NCBI GenBank assembly: GCA_913777945.1
Contig: CAJYTY010000032.1
Span: forward strand, 141,050 to 205,049
Direction of reading: 5' to 3'
DNA length: 64,000 nucleotides
Source of the DNA: an uncultured Acinetobacter sp.
Lineage (GTDB): Bacteria > Pseudomonadota > Gammaproteobacteria > Pseudomonadales > Moraxellaceae
The notes below the pieces were generated by a model. That model made no database searches, had not been told where the DNA came from, and was given only the letters and a program-made list of their open reading frames with translations. Every line of letters begins with the position of its first letter. Position 1 is the first letter of the stretch. This document shows, one piece after another, positions 44,791 to 54,409 of the stretch. A program made the position numbers and the translations under genes.

Positions 44791-45870
44791 TTAATTTGCA
44801 GCATCAGCCCCCGAAGTTTCTTTGGTCTCAGGCTTATCTAATAGCCCGAAGCTTAAACGGTTCATCCAACTTGGTTTATCGGTTGGTTCATCAATAGGAG
44901 CAGAATCGATTTCTTCGGTTGTCGGTTTATCTAATAAACCAAGGCTCAAACGATTTGTTAAGCTGCGTTGCTCAGTTTCACCATTTGTTTGTTCTTTTAC
45001 TTGTACCGTTTTAGATTCACGACCAAGCAAGCCTAAAGTGGCACGATTGACCCAACTACCTTCTTTACGAGCAGCACGAAGATTTACTTCACCATTTGCC
45101 TTAACTAAATTTGGATAGTTCAGTTTTAAAAGATCAATATATTGTTGAGACGTGGCTTGATCGCCTAATTTTTGGTAGCTATAAGCTAATGTTGCAAGTG
45201 CTTCAGGTGTTTGTGGTGTTTGAGGGTAGTGTTCAATCACCCATTGTGCGCGTTCAGCAGCAGCCAACCATGCTTTACGTTGAATATTGAAACGCGCCGC
45301 ATTCATTTCACTTTCAGCCAATTCTTGACCGATAAATTTCATACGTTGTGCAGCATCTACTGAATATTGGCTACTTGGGAAACGACGAATCAAATCTACA
45401 AAGTTTTGATAAGCAACTTTAACGTAGCTCACATCACGATGTGATTGTTGTAATGACGTATAACGAATCAAACTGTCGTAATTCATTTCCATATTGGCTA
45501 CACCTCGAACATAGTAGGCGTAATCAACATTTGGATGTTGTGGATTTAAACGAATGAAACGATCTGCCAGTGCAATCGTACCTTCATAATCTTTTTGTTT
45601 AAATTTGGCGTAGAGGAGTTCAAGTTGTGCTTGTTGAGTGTATTGTCCAGTTGGATAATACGTATCTATCGCTTCAAGTGATTTAACAGCATCGGTATAT
45701 TGATTACGTTCAAGTGATTTTTGTGCTTTTTCAAAATAGACTTGTTCACTTGACTGTGGGCCTTTATCAACCACTTCTTTTTTGCTTGGATTACTGCTAC
45801 AACCAACAAATACAGACGCTACGCCTAAAGATAAAGCCAATATGGTAATTTTATAATGGGGTAGCGACAT
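44791..45870 (-). CDS. bamD: Outer membrane assembly lipoprotein BamD, with repeat-bearing C-terminal extension
   Basis: Essential BAM-complex lipoprotein. It has a signal peptide with the modified Cys at residue 24 ('FVGCSSN'), then TPR-like repeats to about residue 255 ('QYTDAVKSLEAIDTYYPTGQY', 'NVDYAYYVRGVANM'). About 100 further residues follow, absent from classical BamD of about 245 aa. These contain three copies of a 'NR(L/A)(S/T)(L/F)GLL' motif at about residues 275, 306 and 337. It is divergent from rluD, a conserved arrangement. Confidence 0.95.
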   Translation of the reverse strand: MSLPHYKITILALSLGVASVFVGCSSNPSKKEVVDKGPQSSEQVYFEKAQKSLERNQYTDAVKSLEAIDTYYPTGQYTQQAQLELLYAKFKQKDYEGTIALADRFIRLNPQHPNVDYAYYVRGVANMEMNYDSLIRYTSLQQSHRDVSYVKVAYQNFVDLIRRFPSSQYSVDAAQRMKFIGQELAESEMNAARFNIQRKAWLAAAERAQWVIEHYPQTPQTPEALATLAYSYQKLGDQATSQQYIDLLKLNYPNLVKANGEVNLRAARKEGSWVNRATLGLLGRESKTVQVKEQTNGETEQRSLTNRLSLGLLDKPTTEEIDSAPIDEPTDKPSWMNRLSFGLLDKPETKETSGADAAN

Positions 45871-45941
45871 AAAAATTCCTCTGCTTTTGGGACAATAAGC
45901 TACAATGGTGCTATTAAACCATTTTTGTATCGATCATCAAA

Positions 45942-46991
45942 ATGACTTCAACACAATCTTCCAATTCAAACCTTTCTGAGACAGATTTCTTACTTGAAGA
46001 TTCTGTCGATGCAGATAATCATAATTCTGATGCAACTGCAACACGTTTATCGTTGCAAATTCAACTCGATGAAGAGTATCTAGGTCAGCGTATTGATCAG
46101 GTTGCTGCATTGGTTTGGAGCGAGTTCTCTCGTGAAAAGCTCAAGCAATGGATGAAAGATGGGCATCTGTTGGTAAATGGTAACATTGTAAAACCTAAAT
46201 ATCGTTGCGAAGGCAATGAATTGCTTACGCTGAATGTTGAGTTAGAAGCCCAAACCTCGAGCCAACCTGAAAACATTCCCCTCAATATTGTCTATGAAGA
46301 CGATGATATTATTGTGATTAATAAAGAAGTTGGCATGGTGGTTCATCCAGGTGCTGGCAATCCTACAGGTACCTTAGTCAATGCTTTGCTTTATCATGCA
46401 CCGAAACTGGCTGAGCTTTCACGTGCAGGTTTAGTACATCGTATTGATAAAGACACCAGCGGTTTATTGGTTGTTGCAAAAACATTGGAAGCCCAATTTT
46501 CTCTCAGTAAACAACTTGCGAAAAAAACCGTTTATCGTGTTTATGATTTAGTTGCATATGGAAATATTATTGCGGGTGGCACGATTGATGAGCCAATTAA
46601 ACGTCACCCAATTGATCGCGTCAAAATGGCGATCTTACCGGGTGGACGTGATGCAGTAACGCATTACAATGTGAAAGAGCGTTTCCGCGACTTTACTCGT
46701 ATTCAGGCTCAACTTGAAACAGGACGGACTCATCAAATTCGTGTGCATTTTAGTTATCTTGGACATGGTTTGGTAGGTGATCCTGTTTATGTCAATCGTG
46801 TTCGTTTTCCTGCTGGTGCATCAGAAGTCTTAATTGACATGCTACGCAGTTTTAAACGTCAAGCTTTACATGCAGCAAAATTAGGTTTAGTGCATCCGCG
46901 TACTGGTGAAGAAATGATGTTTGAAGCGCCATGGCCAGAGGATTTCACTCAATTGGTTGAAGTACTTCGCCAAGAGAATGAAGCGTATTAA
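45942..46991 (+). CDS. rluD: 23S rRNA pseudouridine(1911/1915/1917) synthase
   Basis: RluA-family enzyme acting on helix 69 of 23S rRNA. An acidic N-terminal leader is followed by an S4 domain ('LKQWMKDGHLLVNG') and the catalytic block 'HRIDKDTSGLLVVAK' with the active-site Asp. 'GRTHQIRVHF' is also diagnostic. Length is 349 aa. It is divergent from bamD and followed by pgeF, as in many gammaproteobacteria. Confidence 0.95.
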   Translation: MTSTQSSNSNLSETDFLLEDSVDADNHNSDATATRLSLQIQLDEEYLGQRIDQVAALVWSEFSREKLKQWMKDGHLLVNGNIVKPKYRCEGNELLTLNVELEAQTSSQPENIPLNIVYEDDDIIVINKEVGMVVHPGAGNPTGTLVNALLYHAPKLAELSRAGLVHRIDKDTSGLLVVAKTLEAQFSLSKQLAKKTVYRVYDLVAYGNIIAGGTIDEPIKRHPIDRVKMAILPGGRDAVTHYNVKERFRDFTRIQAQLETGRTHQIRVHFSYLGHGLVGDPVYVNRVRFPAGASEVLIDMLRSFKRQALHAAKLGLVHPRTGEEMMFEAPWPEDFTQLVEVLRQENEAY

Positions 46992-47076
46992 AAAGTTCTC
47001 TTTAAATAAGGGGAGATGTGTTGAGCTTCTCCCGTTCAAAAGCTAAGGGATATATTCTGGTAAGAGGACGGATTTT

Positions 47077-47817
47077 ATGGAATTTGTACAAGGTTTGCCC
47101 AAAGGGGTATATGTTGGGCAAACAGGTATTCAGCATCCTCAAACGATTGCAACTCAAAATGAAAATCTATCAGGATTTAATCTGGCTTTGCACGTGAATG
47201 ACGATGCACAACGTGTTCAGCAACATCGGATGCTATTGTTGAATGAGTTGTCTGCATTTGGTGTAGATAAAATCACGTGGATGACACAAACGCATAGCAG
47301 CATTTGTCATACCATTAACGAGCAAATTCCATTTATTGCACTTGAAGGTGATGGCTTAGTCACACAGCGCGCAGGTCATGCCTTAATGATGATGACTGCT
47401 GATTGTTTGCCTATTGTTTTGGGTAATAACGAAGGTACAGAAGTCGCTAATCTGCACGCAGGTTGGCGTGGTTTGGCTAATGGAATTGTCGAAAATACCG
47501 TGACTGAAATGAAATCTCAGCCAACTTGGGCGTGGTTAGGCGCTGCGATCAGCCAACCTTGCTTTGAAGTCGGGGCTGAAGTAAAAGCCATTTTCTGTGA
47601 GAAATATCCTGAATTAGCCGTTGCTTTTATTTCGGGTCAAATTGAAGGTAAATATCAGGCTGATTTGTATGCAATTGCCCGATTTATTTTAAACAGTTTA
47701 GGTGTAGAAACAGTATTGGGTGGTGATCAATGTTCGTATCAACAAGACCAAGATTACTTTTCTTATCGACGTGATGCAAAAACGGGGCGGATGGCGACCT
47801 TTGTATTTATGCAATAA
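47077..47817 (+). CDS. pgeF: YfiH/PgeF family protein (laccase-domain)
   Basis: 246-aa protein of the YfiH family, variously described as a polyphenol oxidase/laccase, a purine nucleoside phosphorylase-like enzyme and a peptidoglycan-editing factor. The metal-binding residues are visible in 'WMTQTHSSICH', 'MTADCLPIVL' and 'NLHAGWRGLANGI'. It lies downstream of rluD, its usual place. AGAGGA precedes the ATG. Confidence 0.92.
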   Translation: MEFVQGLPKGVYVGQTGIQHPQTIATQNENLSGFNLALHVNDDAQRVQQHRMLLLNELSAFGVDKITWMTQTHSSICHTINEQIPFIALEGDGLVTQRAGHALMMMTADCLPIVLGNNEGTEVANLHAGWRGLANGIVENTVTEMKSQPTWAWLGAAISQPCFEVGAEVKAIFCEKYPELAVAFISGQIEGKYQADLYAIARFILNSLGVETVLGGDQCSYQQDQDYFSYRRDAKTGRMATFVFMQ

Positions 47818-47900
47818 ATCATATGTGGAGTATTGTTGATTCACCTTATGATATTCAAAAATGTTAAACTTGATTTAATTCATTGGTTTTTAAATTCTCC

Positions 47901-48473
47901 ATGTCTGTTATTGAGCAAATTACTCCCCAAATCAAAGTTTGTGTGATTTACCATAGTCCTTATGGGCACACAGCTAAGGTTGCACAACATATCGCACATG
48001 GCGCTGAACAAGCGGGAGCCGAAGTGCATCTACTTTCTGTGGCTGCACCGCAATGGGATTTATTAGATCAAGCAGATGTAATCGTGATGGGATGTCCAAC
48101 CTATATGGGGAGTCTTACATCAGCATTGAAACAGTTCATGGAAGATTCTTCTAAACGCTGGTTGGCACGTACATGGCAGGGGAAATTGGCTGCTGGTTTT
48201 ACTAACGGTGGTGGCCTCAGCGGAGACAAATTGGCGGTATTACAGCAAATTAATTTATTTGCGATGCAACATGGCATGTTATGGGCTGGTTTGCCATTTA
48301 TGCCAACAGGAAGAAGCCCATTGGATATTAATCGGATGTCGAGCTTTCTGGGTTTAATGACGCAGTCCGATAATGCTAGCGTTGAAATTACACCGCCCGA
48401 AGGGGATTTAGAAACTGCACGCAAGTTTGGCAAATATTTGGCTGAACTGCGATTAAAACATGTAGTGATTTAA
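47901..48473 (+). CDS. Flavodoxin-family NAD(P)H:quinone oxidoreductase (WrbA-like)
   Basis: 190-aa flavodoxin-fold protein. The FMN phosphate loop is 'VIYHSPYGHTAKVAQHIA', and 'GCPTYMGSLTSALKQFMEDS' and 'FTNGGGLSGDK' match WrbA-type quinone reductases. The start is placed at the ATG at 47901; the track's TTG start adds six residues. A bidirectional terminator separates it from smpB. Confidence 0.88.
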   Translation: MSVIEQITPQIKVCVIYHSPYGHTAKVAQHIAHGAEQAGAEVHLLSVAAPQWDLLDQADVIVMGCPTYMGSLTSALKQFMEDSSKRWLARTWQGKLAAGFTNGGGLSGDKLAVLQQINLFAMQHGMLWAGLPFMPTGRSPLDINRMSSFLGLMTQSDNASVEITPPEGDLETARKFGKYLAELRLKHVVI

Positions 48474-48484
48474 TACTTCATAAT

Positions 48485-48512
48485 AAAAAACCTCCGATTC
48501 GGAGGTTTTTTA
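48485..48512. terminator. Bidirectional terminator between the WrbA-like gene and smpB
   Basis: Stem AACCTCC / GGAGGTT with loop GATTC, A-run on the left and T-run on the right. Confidence 0.9.
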
Positions 48513-48989
48513 CTATTTATGCAACATTCGTGCTTTATCTCTTTGCCAATCACGATCTTTTTCAGTTGCACGTTTGTCGTGTAATTGCTTACCTTTAACA
48601 AGTGCGATTTCTAGCTTAACCAAATGACCTTTCCAATAACATGCTAAAGGTACACATGAATAGCCTTTTTGATTGACGGCACCCAAAAGTTTTTCTAGTT
48701 CGCGACGAGAAAGTAATAACTTACGTGTTCGTGTAGATTCAGGAACCACATGCGTTGATGCCGATAATAACGGCTGAATTTGCGAACCGAATAAGAAGGC
48801 TTCACCATTTTTAAAAATGACATAACTTTCGGACAGAGTCATACGACCTGCACGTAAAGACTTAACCTCCCAACCTTGGAGGGACATGCCTGCTTCAAAT
48901 TTTTCTTCGATAAAGTAATCGTGACGCGCTCTTTTATTTTGAGCAATCGTGCCACCATTATGTTTTTTTACTACTGTTGCTTGCGCCAT
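48513..48989 (-). CDS. smpB: SsrA-binding protein
   Basis: tmRNA partner required for trans-translation and ribosome rescue. '[31 protein letters not shown]' covers the conserved core, and the C-terminal basic tail '[15 protein letters not shown]' is typical. Length is 158 aa. It is divergent from coaD. The ssrA gene is not in the window. Confidence 0.97.
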   Translation of the reverse strand: MAQATVVKKHNGGTIAQNKRARHDYFIEEKFEAGMSLQGWEVKSLRAGRMTLSESYVIFKNGEAFLFGSQIQPLLSASTHVVPESTRTRKLLLSRRELEKLLGAVNQKGYSCVPLACYWKGHLVKLEIALVKGKQLHDKRATEKDRDWQRDKARMLHK

Positions 48990-49081
48990 AATTCAAACTT
49001 CCACAATTACATATATTGTGCCGTAAAATGCAATCTTTTTCCATCGTTTAGCAATTTCGCGTTTAGAGCTAAATTTGTTAA

Positions 49082-49609
<528 letters not shown>

Positions 49610-49873
49610 ATGTCTCTTTATATTACTGATGAATGCATTAACTGTGATGTTTGTGAGCCAGTATGCCCCAATGAAGCCATTTATATGGGGGAACTGATTT
49701 ATGAAATTAACCCTGCACTTTGTACAGAGTGCATTGGGCATCATGATCAGCCACAGTGTCAGTTATTTTGTCCAGTTGATTGTATTCCGCTTGATCCTCA
49801 GTATGTCGAGTCACAAGATGAGTTGATGGCAAAATATAAAAAATTAACTGCACAAAAAAATGCGAGCAATTAA
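49610..49873 (+). CDS. YfhL-type 2[4Fe-4S] ferredoxin
   Basis: 87-aa ferredoxin. The first cluster motif is 'CINCDVCEPVCP'. The second, 'CTECIGHHDQPQCQLFCPVDC', has the long Cys-Cys spacing of the Alvin/YfhL class. It acts as a low-potential electron carrier with an unknown partner. It begins immediately after the coaD stop, so the two are cotranscribed. rnpB follows. Confidence 0.93.
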   Translation: MSLYITDECINCDVCEPVCPNEAIYMGELIYEINPALCTECIGHHDQPQCQLFCPVDCIPLDPQYVESQDELMAKYKKLTAQKNASN

Positions 49874-49899
49874 TTTCTAACTTTGATAATATGCGCCAC

Positions 49900-50252
<353 letters not shown>

Positions 50253-50272
50253 CAAATTTTTTGAAATTGTGC

Positions 50273-50301
50273 TTGACGTGTGTATTGAAAGTTAAGATAA
50301 T
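50273..50301 (+). promoter_or_regulatory. Promoter of tRNA-Met copy 1
   Basis: TTGACG, 17-nt spacer, GATAAT, followed by 'GCGCCCAC' 15 nt before the tRNA. The arrangement recurs at copy 2. Confidence 0.82.
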
Positions 50302-50316
50302 GCGCCCACAGTTTTC

Positions 50317-50393
50317 GGCTATGTAGCTCAGTTGGTTAGAGCACCGCACTCATAATGCGGGGGTCACAAGTTCAAGTCTCGTCATAGCCACCA
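50317..50393 (+). tRNA. tRNA-Met (CAT), elongator, copy 1
   Basis: 77-nt tRNA with encoded CCA and anticodon CAT. The acceptor GGCTATG/CATAGCC starts with a paired G, which indicates elongator rather than initiator tRNA. Confidence 0.96.
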
Positions 50394-50400
50394 TTTTATA

Positions 50401-50427
50401 GACCACGCTCCTGCGTGGTCTTTTTTT
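50401..50427 (+). terminator. Terminator after tRNA-Met copy 1
   Basis: Stem GACCACGC / GCGTGGTC with loop TCCT, followed by seven T. Confidence 0.92.
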
Positions 50428-50544
50428 ATTTGAACTTTTTTTAATTAATTTTTCTGTTTGAGAGAAGATTTGTTGAAAAGTAATCAAATAAAAATTAAAA
50501 GCACAAAAACTGTCCATATGTTTCATGTTTTCAATGCCATACAC

Positions 50545-50573
50545 TTGACCTGTTGTATAGAAAACTAGATAAT
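50545..50573 (+). promoter_or_regulatory. Promoter of tRNA-Met copy 2
   Basis: TTGACC, 17-nt spacer, GATAAT, at the same distance from the tRNA as in copy 1. Confidence 0.82.
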
Positions 50574-50588
50574 GCGCACACAGTTTAC

Positions 50589-50665
50589 GGCTATGTAGCT
50601 CAGTTGGTTAGAGCACCGCACTCATAATGCGGGGGTCACAAGTTCAAGTCTCGTCATAGCCACCA
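50589..50665 (+). tRNA. tRNA-Met (CAT), elongator, copy 2
   Basis: 77-nt tRNA identical by eye to copy 1, 272 nt downstream, with its own promoter and terminator. Confidence 0.96.
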
Positions 50666-50672
50666 TTTTATA

Positions 50673-50698
50673 AACCACGCTCCTGCGTGGTTTTTTTT
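50673..50698 (+). terminator. Terminator after tRNA-Met copy 2
   Basis: Stem AACCACGC / GCGTGGTT with loop TCCT, then a T-run. It is nearly the same hairpin as after copy 1. Confidence 0.92.
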
Positions 50699-50884
50699 AT
50701 GTGCTTTCATTGGCTACTCAACTTATCCTGTATCAACTGAATATTATTTATAGATTTAAGGTAAAAAAGAATAGCCATCAGGTTTTCTGATGGCTTCAGT
50801 TGATTAGCTTTAATGTGATTGAATTAGAAAATTAAAGAGATATATTAATTTAGCCTCAATATATCTCAGTAGAAAAAATAATAA

Positions 50885-51916
50885 TTATAAATGCTTTTCA
50901 ATCGTCGCTAGAGTTTGATGACTTTCATAAAAAGGTTTTACGATCATGGTGATAATAGGTTCCAATACACCATGTTCATCTAAGGCTACAACGACTTTAG
51001 GATAAAAACGTACAGCTTCATTTTGAAGATCCGATTCTTCAATCCCAATCGCAGCAAATACATCCTCTAAACTTTCGTCTTCATAAAAATCGTAAAAGAC
51101 TTTTACTCCATATAGAATCAGATCTTGAATATAGGAAGACTGGCGTAGCTCTTTCCAGTATTCATAAATCATTACAAAGAATTCTTCAACATCCAGAGGT
51201 GTGACTTGTTTGGTGTATTCAGATAAAGGTTTAGCTTTATTATCTTCCCAAATATTACGCGCCAGACTCTCTAAGTCATCGTTTGAAAGTAAGCTTAAAT
51301 CGGCAAGTTGTTCTTGGATAAAGCGAGCAATACTTTCTTCGATTTTCTGTTCAATGCGTTGTTGTTGACGATGTGAAAAAGTCTTTAGTTTCTGCTGCCA
51401 CTGATATTTGCTTTCAGAAATTTGTTCTTCGTCAGATTGTGAAAATAATTTTGGTAATTTATTTTGTAAAGTTGTGGTTGCAATATATTGGCATAATTGC
51501 TGAATTGAAGGACTTTCTTTCAAGAAGTGGTTTAAATAATGTCGAATATTTTCTAATTCGAGAAATTTAGATAACCACATTTCAAATTGGTGATCCGAAA
51601 AAACATCTTCTAAATGTGCTGAAGACTGCAAAGAAAAAACATGCAAGCGTTGAGCAATTTCACCAATAAACTCTAACAGTCCAGCACCAAGCTGCATTTC
51701 AAAGGCATAACGCTTAACAACTGCTTGGATTTGTTCAAGTTCTATTACTTCTTTCAGTTTGATATTTGGTGCATGTTGTAGAAACAACTGAATAAACTGC
51801 TGAAAGAACTCAGGAGAAAGCTGTGTAGTAAGCTGGTTTTTATAAAATGCCACTTGCTCAAGCATAAGTGCTTGAGCAAGTAATTGTGACTTTTCAGAAA
51901 CAATTTTTTCAGTCAT
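50885..51916 (-). CDS. Large helical protein of unknown function, coupled to nadE
   Basis: About 343 aa, charged and almost entirely alpha-helical, with likely coiled-coil stretches ('QKLKTFSHRQQQRIEQKIEESIARFIQEQ'). No signal peptide, membrane span or catalytic motif is visible. I start it at the Met at 51916, which overlaps the nadE stop by 8 nt (ATGACTGA); the track's longer start reads through the 3' end of nadE in another frame. Translational coupling to nadE is likely, but the function is unknown. Confidence 0.75.
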   Translation of the reverse strand: MTEKIVSEKSQLLAQALMLEQVAFYKNQLTTQLSPEFFQQFIQLFLQHAPNIKLKEVIELEQIQAVVKRYAFEMQLGAGLLEFIGEIAQRLHVFSLQSSAHLEDVFSDHQFEMWLSKFLELENIRHYLNHFLKESPSIQQLCQYIATTTLQNKLPKLFSQSDEEQISESKYQWQQKLKTFSHRQQQRIEQKIEESIARFIQEQLADLSLLSNDDLESLARNIWEDNKAKPLSEYTKQVTPLDVEEFFVMIYEYWKELRQSSYIQDLILYGVKVFYDFYEDESLEDVFAAIGIEESDLQNEAVRFYPKVVVALDEHGVLEPIITMIVKPFYESHQTLATIEKHL

Positions 51917-53534
51917 TCGCGGTCCATCCATTGACGATAGGGTAGCGTCGTTCGCGACTGAAAGCACGTGAACTAATACGTGGACCAATTGCACCCTGAC
52001 GACGCTTGTATTCATTACGATCAACTAAGCGTATTACTTTTTCAACCACATCAGCTTCGTAGCCTTTTGCAATTATGTCTGCTTGGCTAAGATCTTCTTC
52101 GATATAAGCGTACAGAATTGCATCAAGTACATCATAAGCAGGTAAAGAGTCTTGGTCTGTTTGATCTGGACGCAGTTCTGCTGAAGGTGGGCGAGTAATG
52201 ACACGCTCAGGGATCACAGGTGTTTCACTTAATGTATTACGGTATTTTGCTAATTCGAAGACGATGGTTTTATAGACATCTTTTAATACAGAAAAGCCAC
52301 CGACCATATCACCATACAGTGTGCAATAACCGACTGAAATTTCAGACTTGTTACCTGTTGAAAGTACAAGGTTGCCAAACTTATTTGATAAACCCATGAG
52401 CAGCGTACCACGGGTACGCGCTTGTAAGTTTTCTTCCGTTGCATCCGCTGGTGTGTTGCCAAAGAACGGGAATAGGGTCTGCATGAAGCTATTTACGATT
52501 GGGTGAATCTCTGCAATACCAAAAGTTACACCCATACGACGTGCTTGTTCTGTTGCATCTTCTACACTCATTTGAGAGGTGTAAGTATAAGGCATCATCA
52601 CGGCTTGTACTTTATCAGCACCAATTGCATCAACAGCAATAGCAAGTGTCAAGGCTGAATCGATTCCACCCGATAAGCCCAAGATCACACCAGGGAAACC
52701 CGAGCGTTGTACGTAGTCACGTGTTGCCATAACCAATGCTTGATAGATTTCGGCAAAAGTATCTAAAGTTGGGATGGCATTAGCAGTTTTAAACTGTTTT
52801 TGCTCTGCATCATATTCAGTCACATAAACAGATTCTTGAAAACTTGGTGCTTGTAATGCAAGTTCGCCATTTTTGTTACTAACAAAACTTGAACCATCAA
52901 AAATAAGATCGTCTTGTCCACCAACTTGATTGACATAAACAATATTCAGATTCAGTTGTTTTGCGAGTTCATTTAATGTTTGGATGCGATGCTGCGGTTT
53001 GCCAACTTCATATGGAGAAGCATTTAAGACAAGCACAGTTTCAACATTCAGTTGGCTAAGTTGTTTGACGGTATTCAGTGACCAAACATCTTCACAAATC
53101 AGCACACCAAACTTATGACCTAAATACTCAAAAACGAGATGTTGATGACCATCTTGGAAATAACGTTTTTCGTCAAATACGCCATAATTTGGTAAGTTCT
53201 GTTTGTTGTATATTCCTAAAACTTGCCCATCTTTAATCACTGCGGCTGAGTTGTAACGGTGACCATCTTCAGTTTGATGTACGAAACCGAATACCATGAC
53301 GATATCTTTTACTTCGCTTAATTGAGCGAACGCTTTTTGAGTGCGTTTTTGTAAATTTGGGCGAAGTAATAAGTCTTCAGCTGGGTAACCTAGCGTAGAA
53401 AGTTCAGGGAAGATGATCAGATCAGCCTGTTGTTGTTTCGCTAAATTTGCTTGCTCAACCATCTTTTGAGTATTTGCGTCAATATTGCCAATATGCGGAG
53501 AAAATTGAGCAAGGGCAATTTTAAAATTTTTCAT
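51909..53534 (-). CDS. nadE: Glutamine-dependent NAD+ synthetase
   Basis: 541-aa two-domain enzyme. The N-terminal nitrilase-fold glutaminase has Glu44 ('FPELSTLGYP'), Lys111 ('YNKQNLPN') and Cys147 ('LICEDVW'). The C-terminal NAD synthase has the ATP loop 'GLSGGIDSAL' (about 286-295). Both active sites look intact, so it should use glutamine as nitrogen donor. The next gene overlaps its 3' end. Confidence 0.96.
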   Translation of the reverse strand: MKNFKIALAQFSPHIGNIDANTQKMVEQANLAKQQQADLIIFPELSTLGYPAEDLLLRPNLQKRTQKAFAQLSEVKDIVMVFGFVHQTEDGHRYNSAAVIKDGQVLGIYNKQNLPNYGVFDEKRYFQDGHQHLVFEYLGHKFGVLICEDVWSLNTVKQLSQLNVETVLVLNASPYEVGKPQHRIQTLNELAKQLNLNIVYVNQVGGQDDLIFDGSSFVSNKNGELALQAPSFQESVYVTEYDAEQKQFKTANAIPTLDTFAEIYQALVMATRDYVQRSGFPGVILGLSGGIDSALTLAIAVDAIGADKVQAVMMPYTYTSQMSVEDATEQARRMGVTFGIAEIHPIVNSFMQTLFPFFGNTPADATEENLQARTRGTLLMGLSNKFGNLVLSTGNKSEISVGYCTLYGDMVGGFSVLKDVYKTIVFELAKYRNTLSETPVIPERVITRPPSAELRPDQTDQDSLPAYDVLDAILYAYIEEDLSQADIIAKGYEADVVEKVIRLVDRNEYKRRQGAIGPRISSRAFSRERRYPIVNGWTAND

Positions 53535-54018
53535 TCAAACCTAATCCTAAGTCTTAACAAGTGCTGATATACAAGATTTTGATTTATATAAGTATAGTTT
53601 TAAAAACGTTTGTATATCATGGTGCTAAACATTCTGCATCTTAAAGAAAAATGACAAGTTCACTAATATATACTAAATGCACATTTTTCTGCGTAAAAAT
53701 AACAAGTTTTTCTGTATAAAATACGAAGATCTATGGATCAATCTGTGTATTTGAAGTTATCCATATCAATCTATTAGGCAAAAATTTCAAATTTTAGTGC
53801 TTTTGTATAATTTTTCATTTCATCTTTTCATACTTTGGTGACAGATTAATTACAGCAAATACAGATTTTTTTATACGCCAGACCTATTCAATCACCGATA
53901 AAATTTGCAAAAAAGATTAATTTATTGAGTGGTTTATTACTTTAAAAATAAATAAATTCAATGTCTTATGTTTTGTGATTGTTTTTTATACCATTCGTCG
54001 GGTAAATCTATTTATTGC
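53535..54018. other. AT-rich intergenic stretch without a recognised gene
   Basis: About 480 bp between nadE (minus) and the promoter of the small membrane-protein cluster. It is very AT-rich. It should contain the nadE promoter, but I could not pick a convincing one. No ORF, RNA or clear repeat was recognised. Confidence 0.6.
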
Positions 54019-54073
54019 TTGAGTGTACATTTGTGCACTGCTATTATCCTAATTAATGTGAACATATGTACAC
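54019..54073 (+). promoter_or_regulatory. Promoter with two matching palindromic operators
   Basis: -35 TTGAGT (54019-54024), 17-nt spacer, -10 TATTAT (54042-54047). A 16-bp inverted repeat GTGTACA-TT-TGTGCAC (54023-54038) fills the spacer. A second, GTGAACA-TA-TGTACAC (54058-54073), lies just past the expected transcription start. Both fit GTGnACAnnTGTnCAC and their centres are 35 bp apart. This geometry is classic for repression. The regulator is not identified. Confidence 0.7.
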
Positions 54074-54122
54074 TGTAATTTAAATCAAGTATGTGAGTAA
54101 CATACAAAAAGAGGTAACGAAT

Positions 54123-54221
54123 ATGTCAGTTTTATTATTTCCTGTAGTTGCATTTGGTTTGGCTGTCGTTGTGGGTCGTATTGGTACCGTAATGTTCCAA
54201 GAGCAAGACAAACAAGCCTAA
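54123..54221 (+). CDS. Small single-pass membrane protein, copy A (32 aa)
   Basis: 32-codon ORF, too short for the track. GAGGTAA precedes the ATG by 5 nt. The product is a short hydrophobic helix 'LLFPVVAFGLAVVVGRIGTV' followed by the charged tail 'MFQEQDKQA'. It is the first of three tandem relatives behind an operator-bearing promoter. Near-identity with copy B, differing by one silent base, and conservation of the core in the diverged copy C argue that it is translated. I recognise no known family. Confidence 0.75.
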   Translation: MSVLLFPVVAFGLAVVVGRIGTVMFQEQDKQA

Positions 54222-54262
54222 TTGTAAATAAACATTTATTGAGAATTGAAGAGGTAACGAAT

Positions 54263-54355
54263 ATGTCAGTTTTATTATTTCCTGTAGTTGCATTTGGTTT
54301 AGCTGTCGTTGTGGGTCGTATTGGTACCGTAATGTTCCAAGAGCAAGACAAATAA
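54263..54355 (+). CDS. Small single-pass membrane protein, copy B (30 aa)
   Basis: 30-codon ORF with the same GAGGTAA ribosome binding site. Residues 1-30 are identical to copy A; it simply stops before the final Gln-Ala. The 104-nt segment 54249-54352 repeats 54109-54212 with one silent change (TTA for TTG). This indicates a recent tandem duplication or ongoing gene conversion. Confidence 0.75.
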   Translation: MSVLLFPVVAFGLAVVVGRIGTVMFQEQDK

Positions 54356-54409
54356 ACTTTAGATTTAATCAGTCAGTTAAGAATTTCTTATATTCAAGAG
54401 GTTAGAGTG

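Noticed and set aside
54085-54351. 88-aa minus-strand ORF
   Set aside because: It is antisense to the two near-identical small membrane-protein genes and shows the same internal duplication; the plus-strand frames have ribosome binding sites and a conserved third copy.
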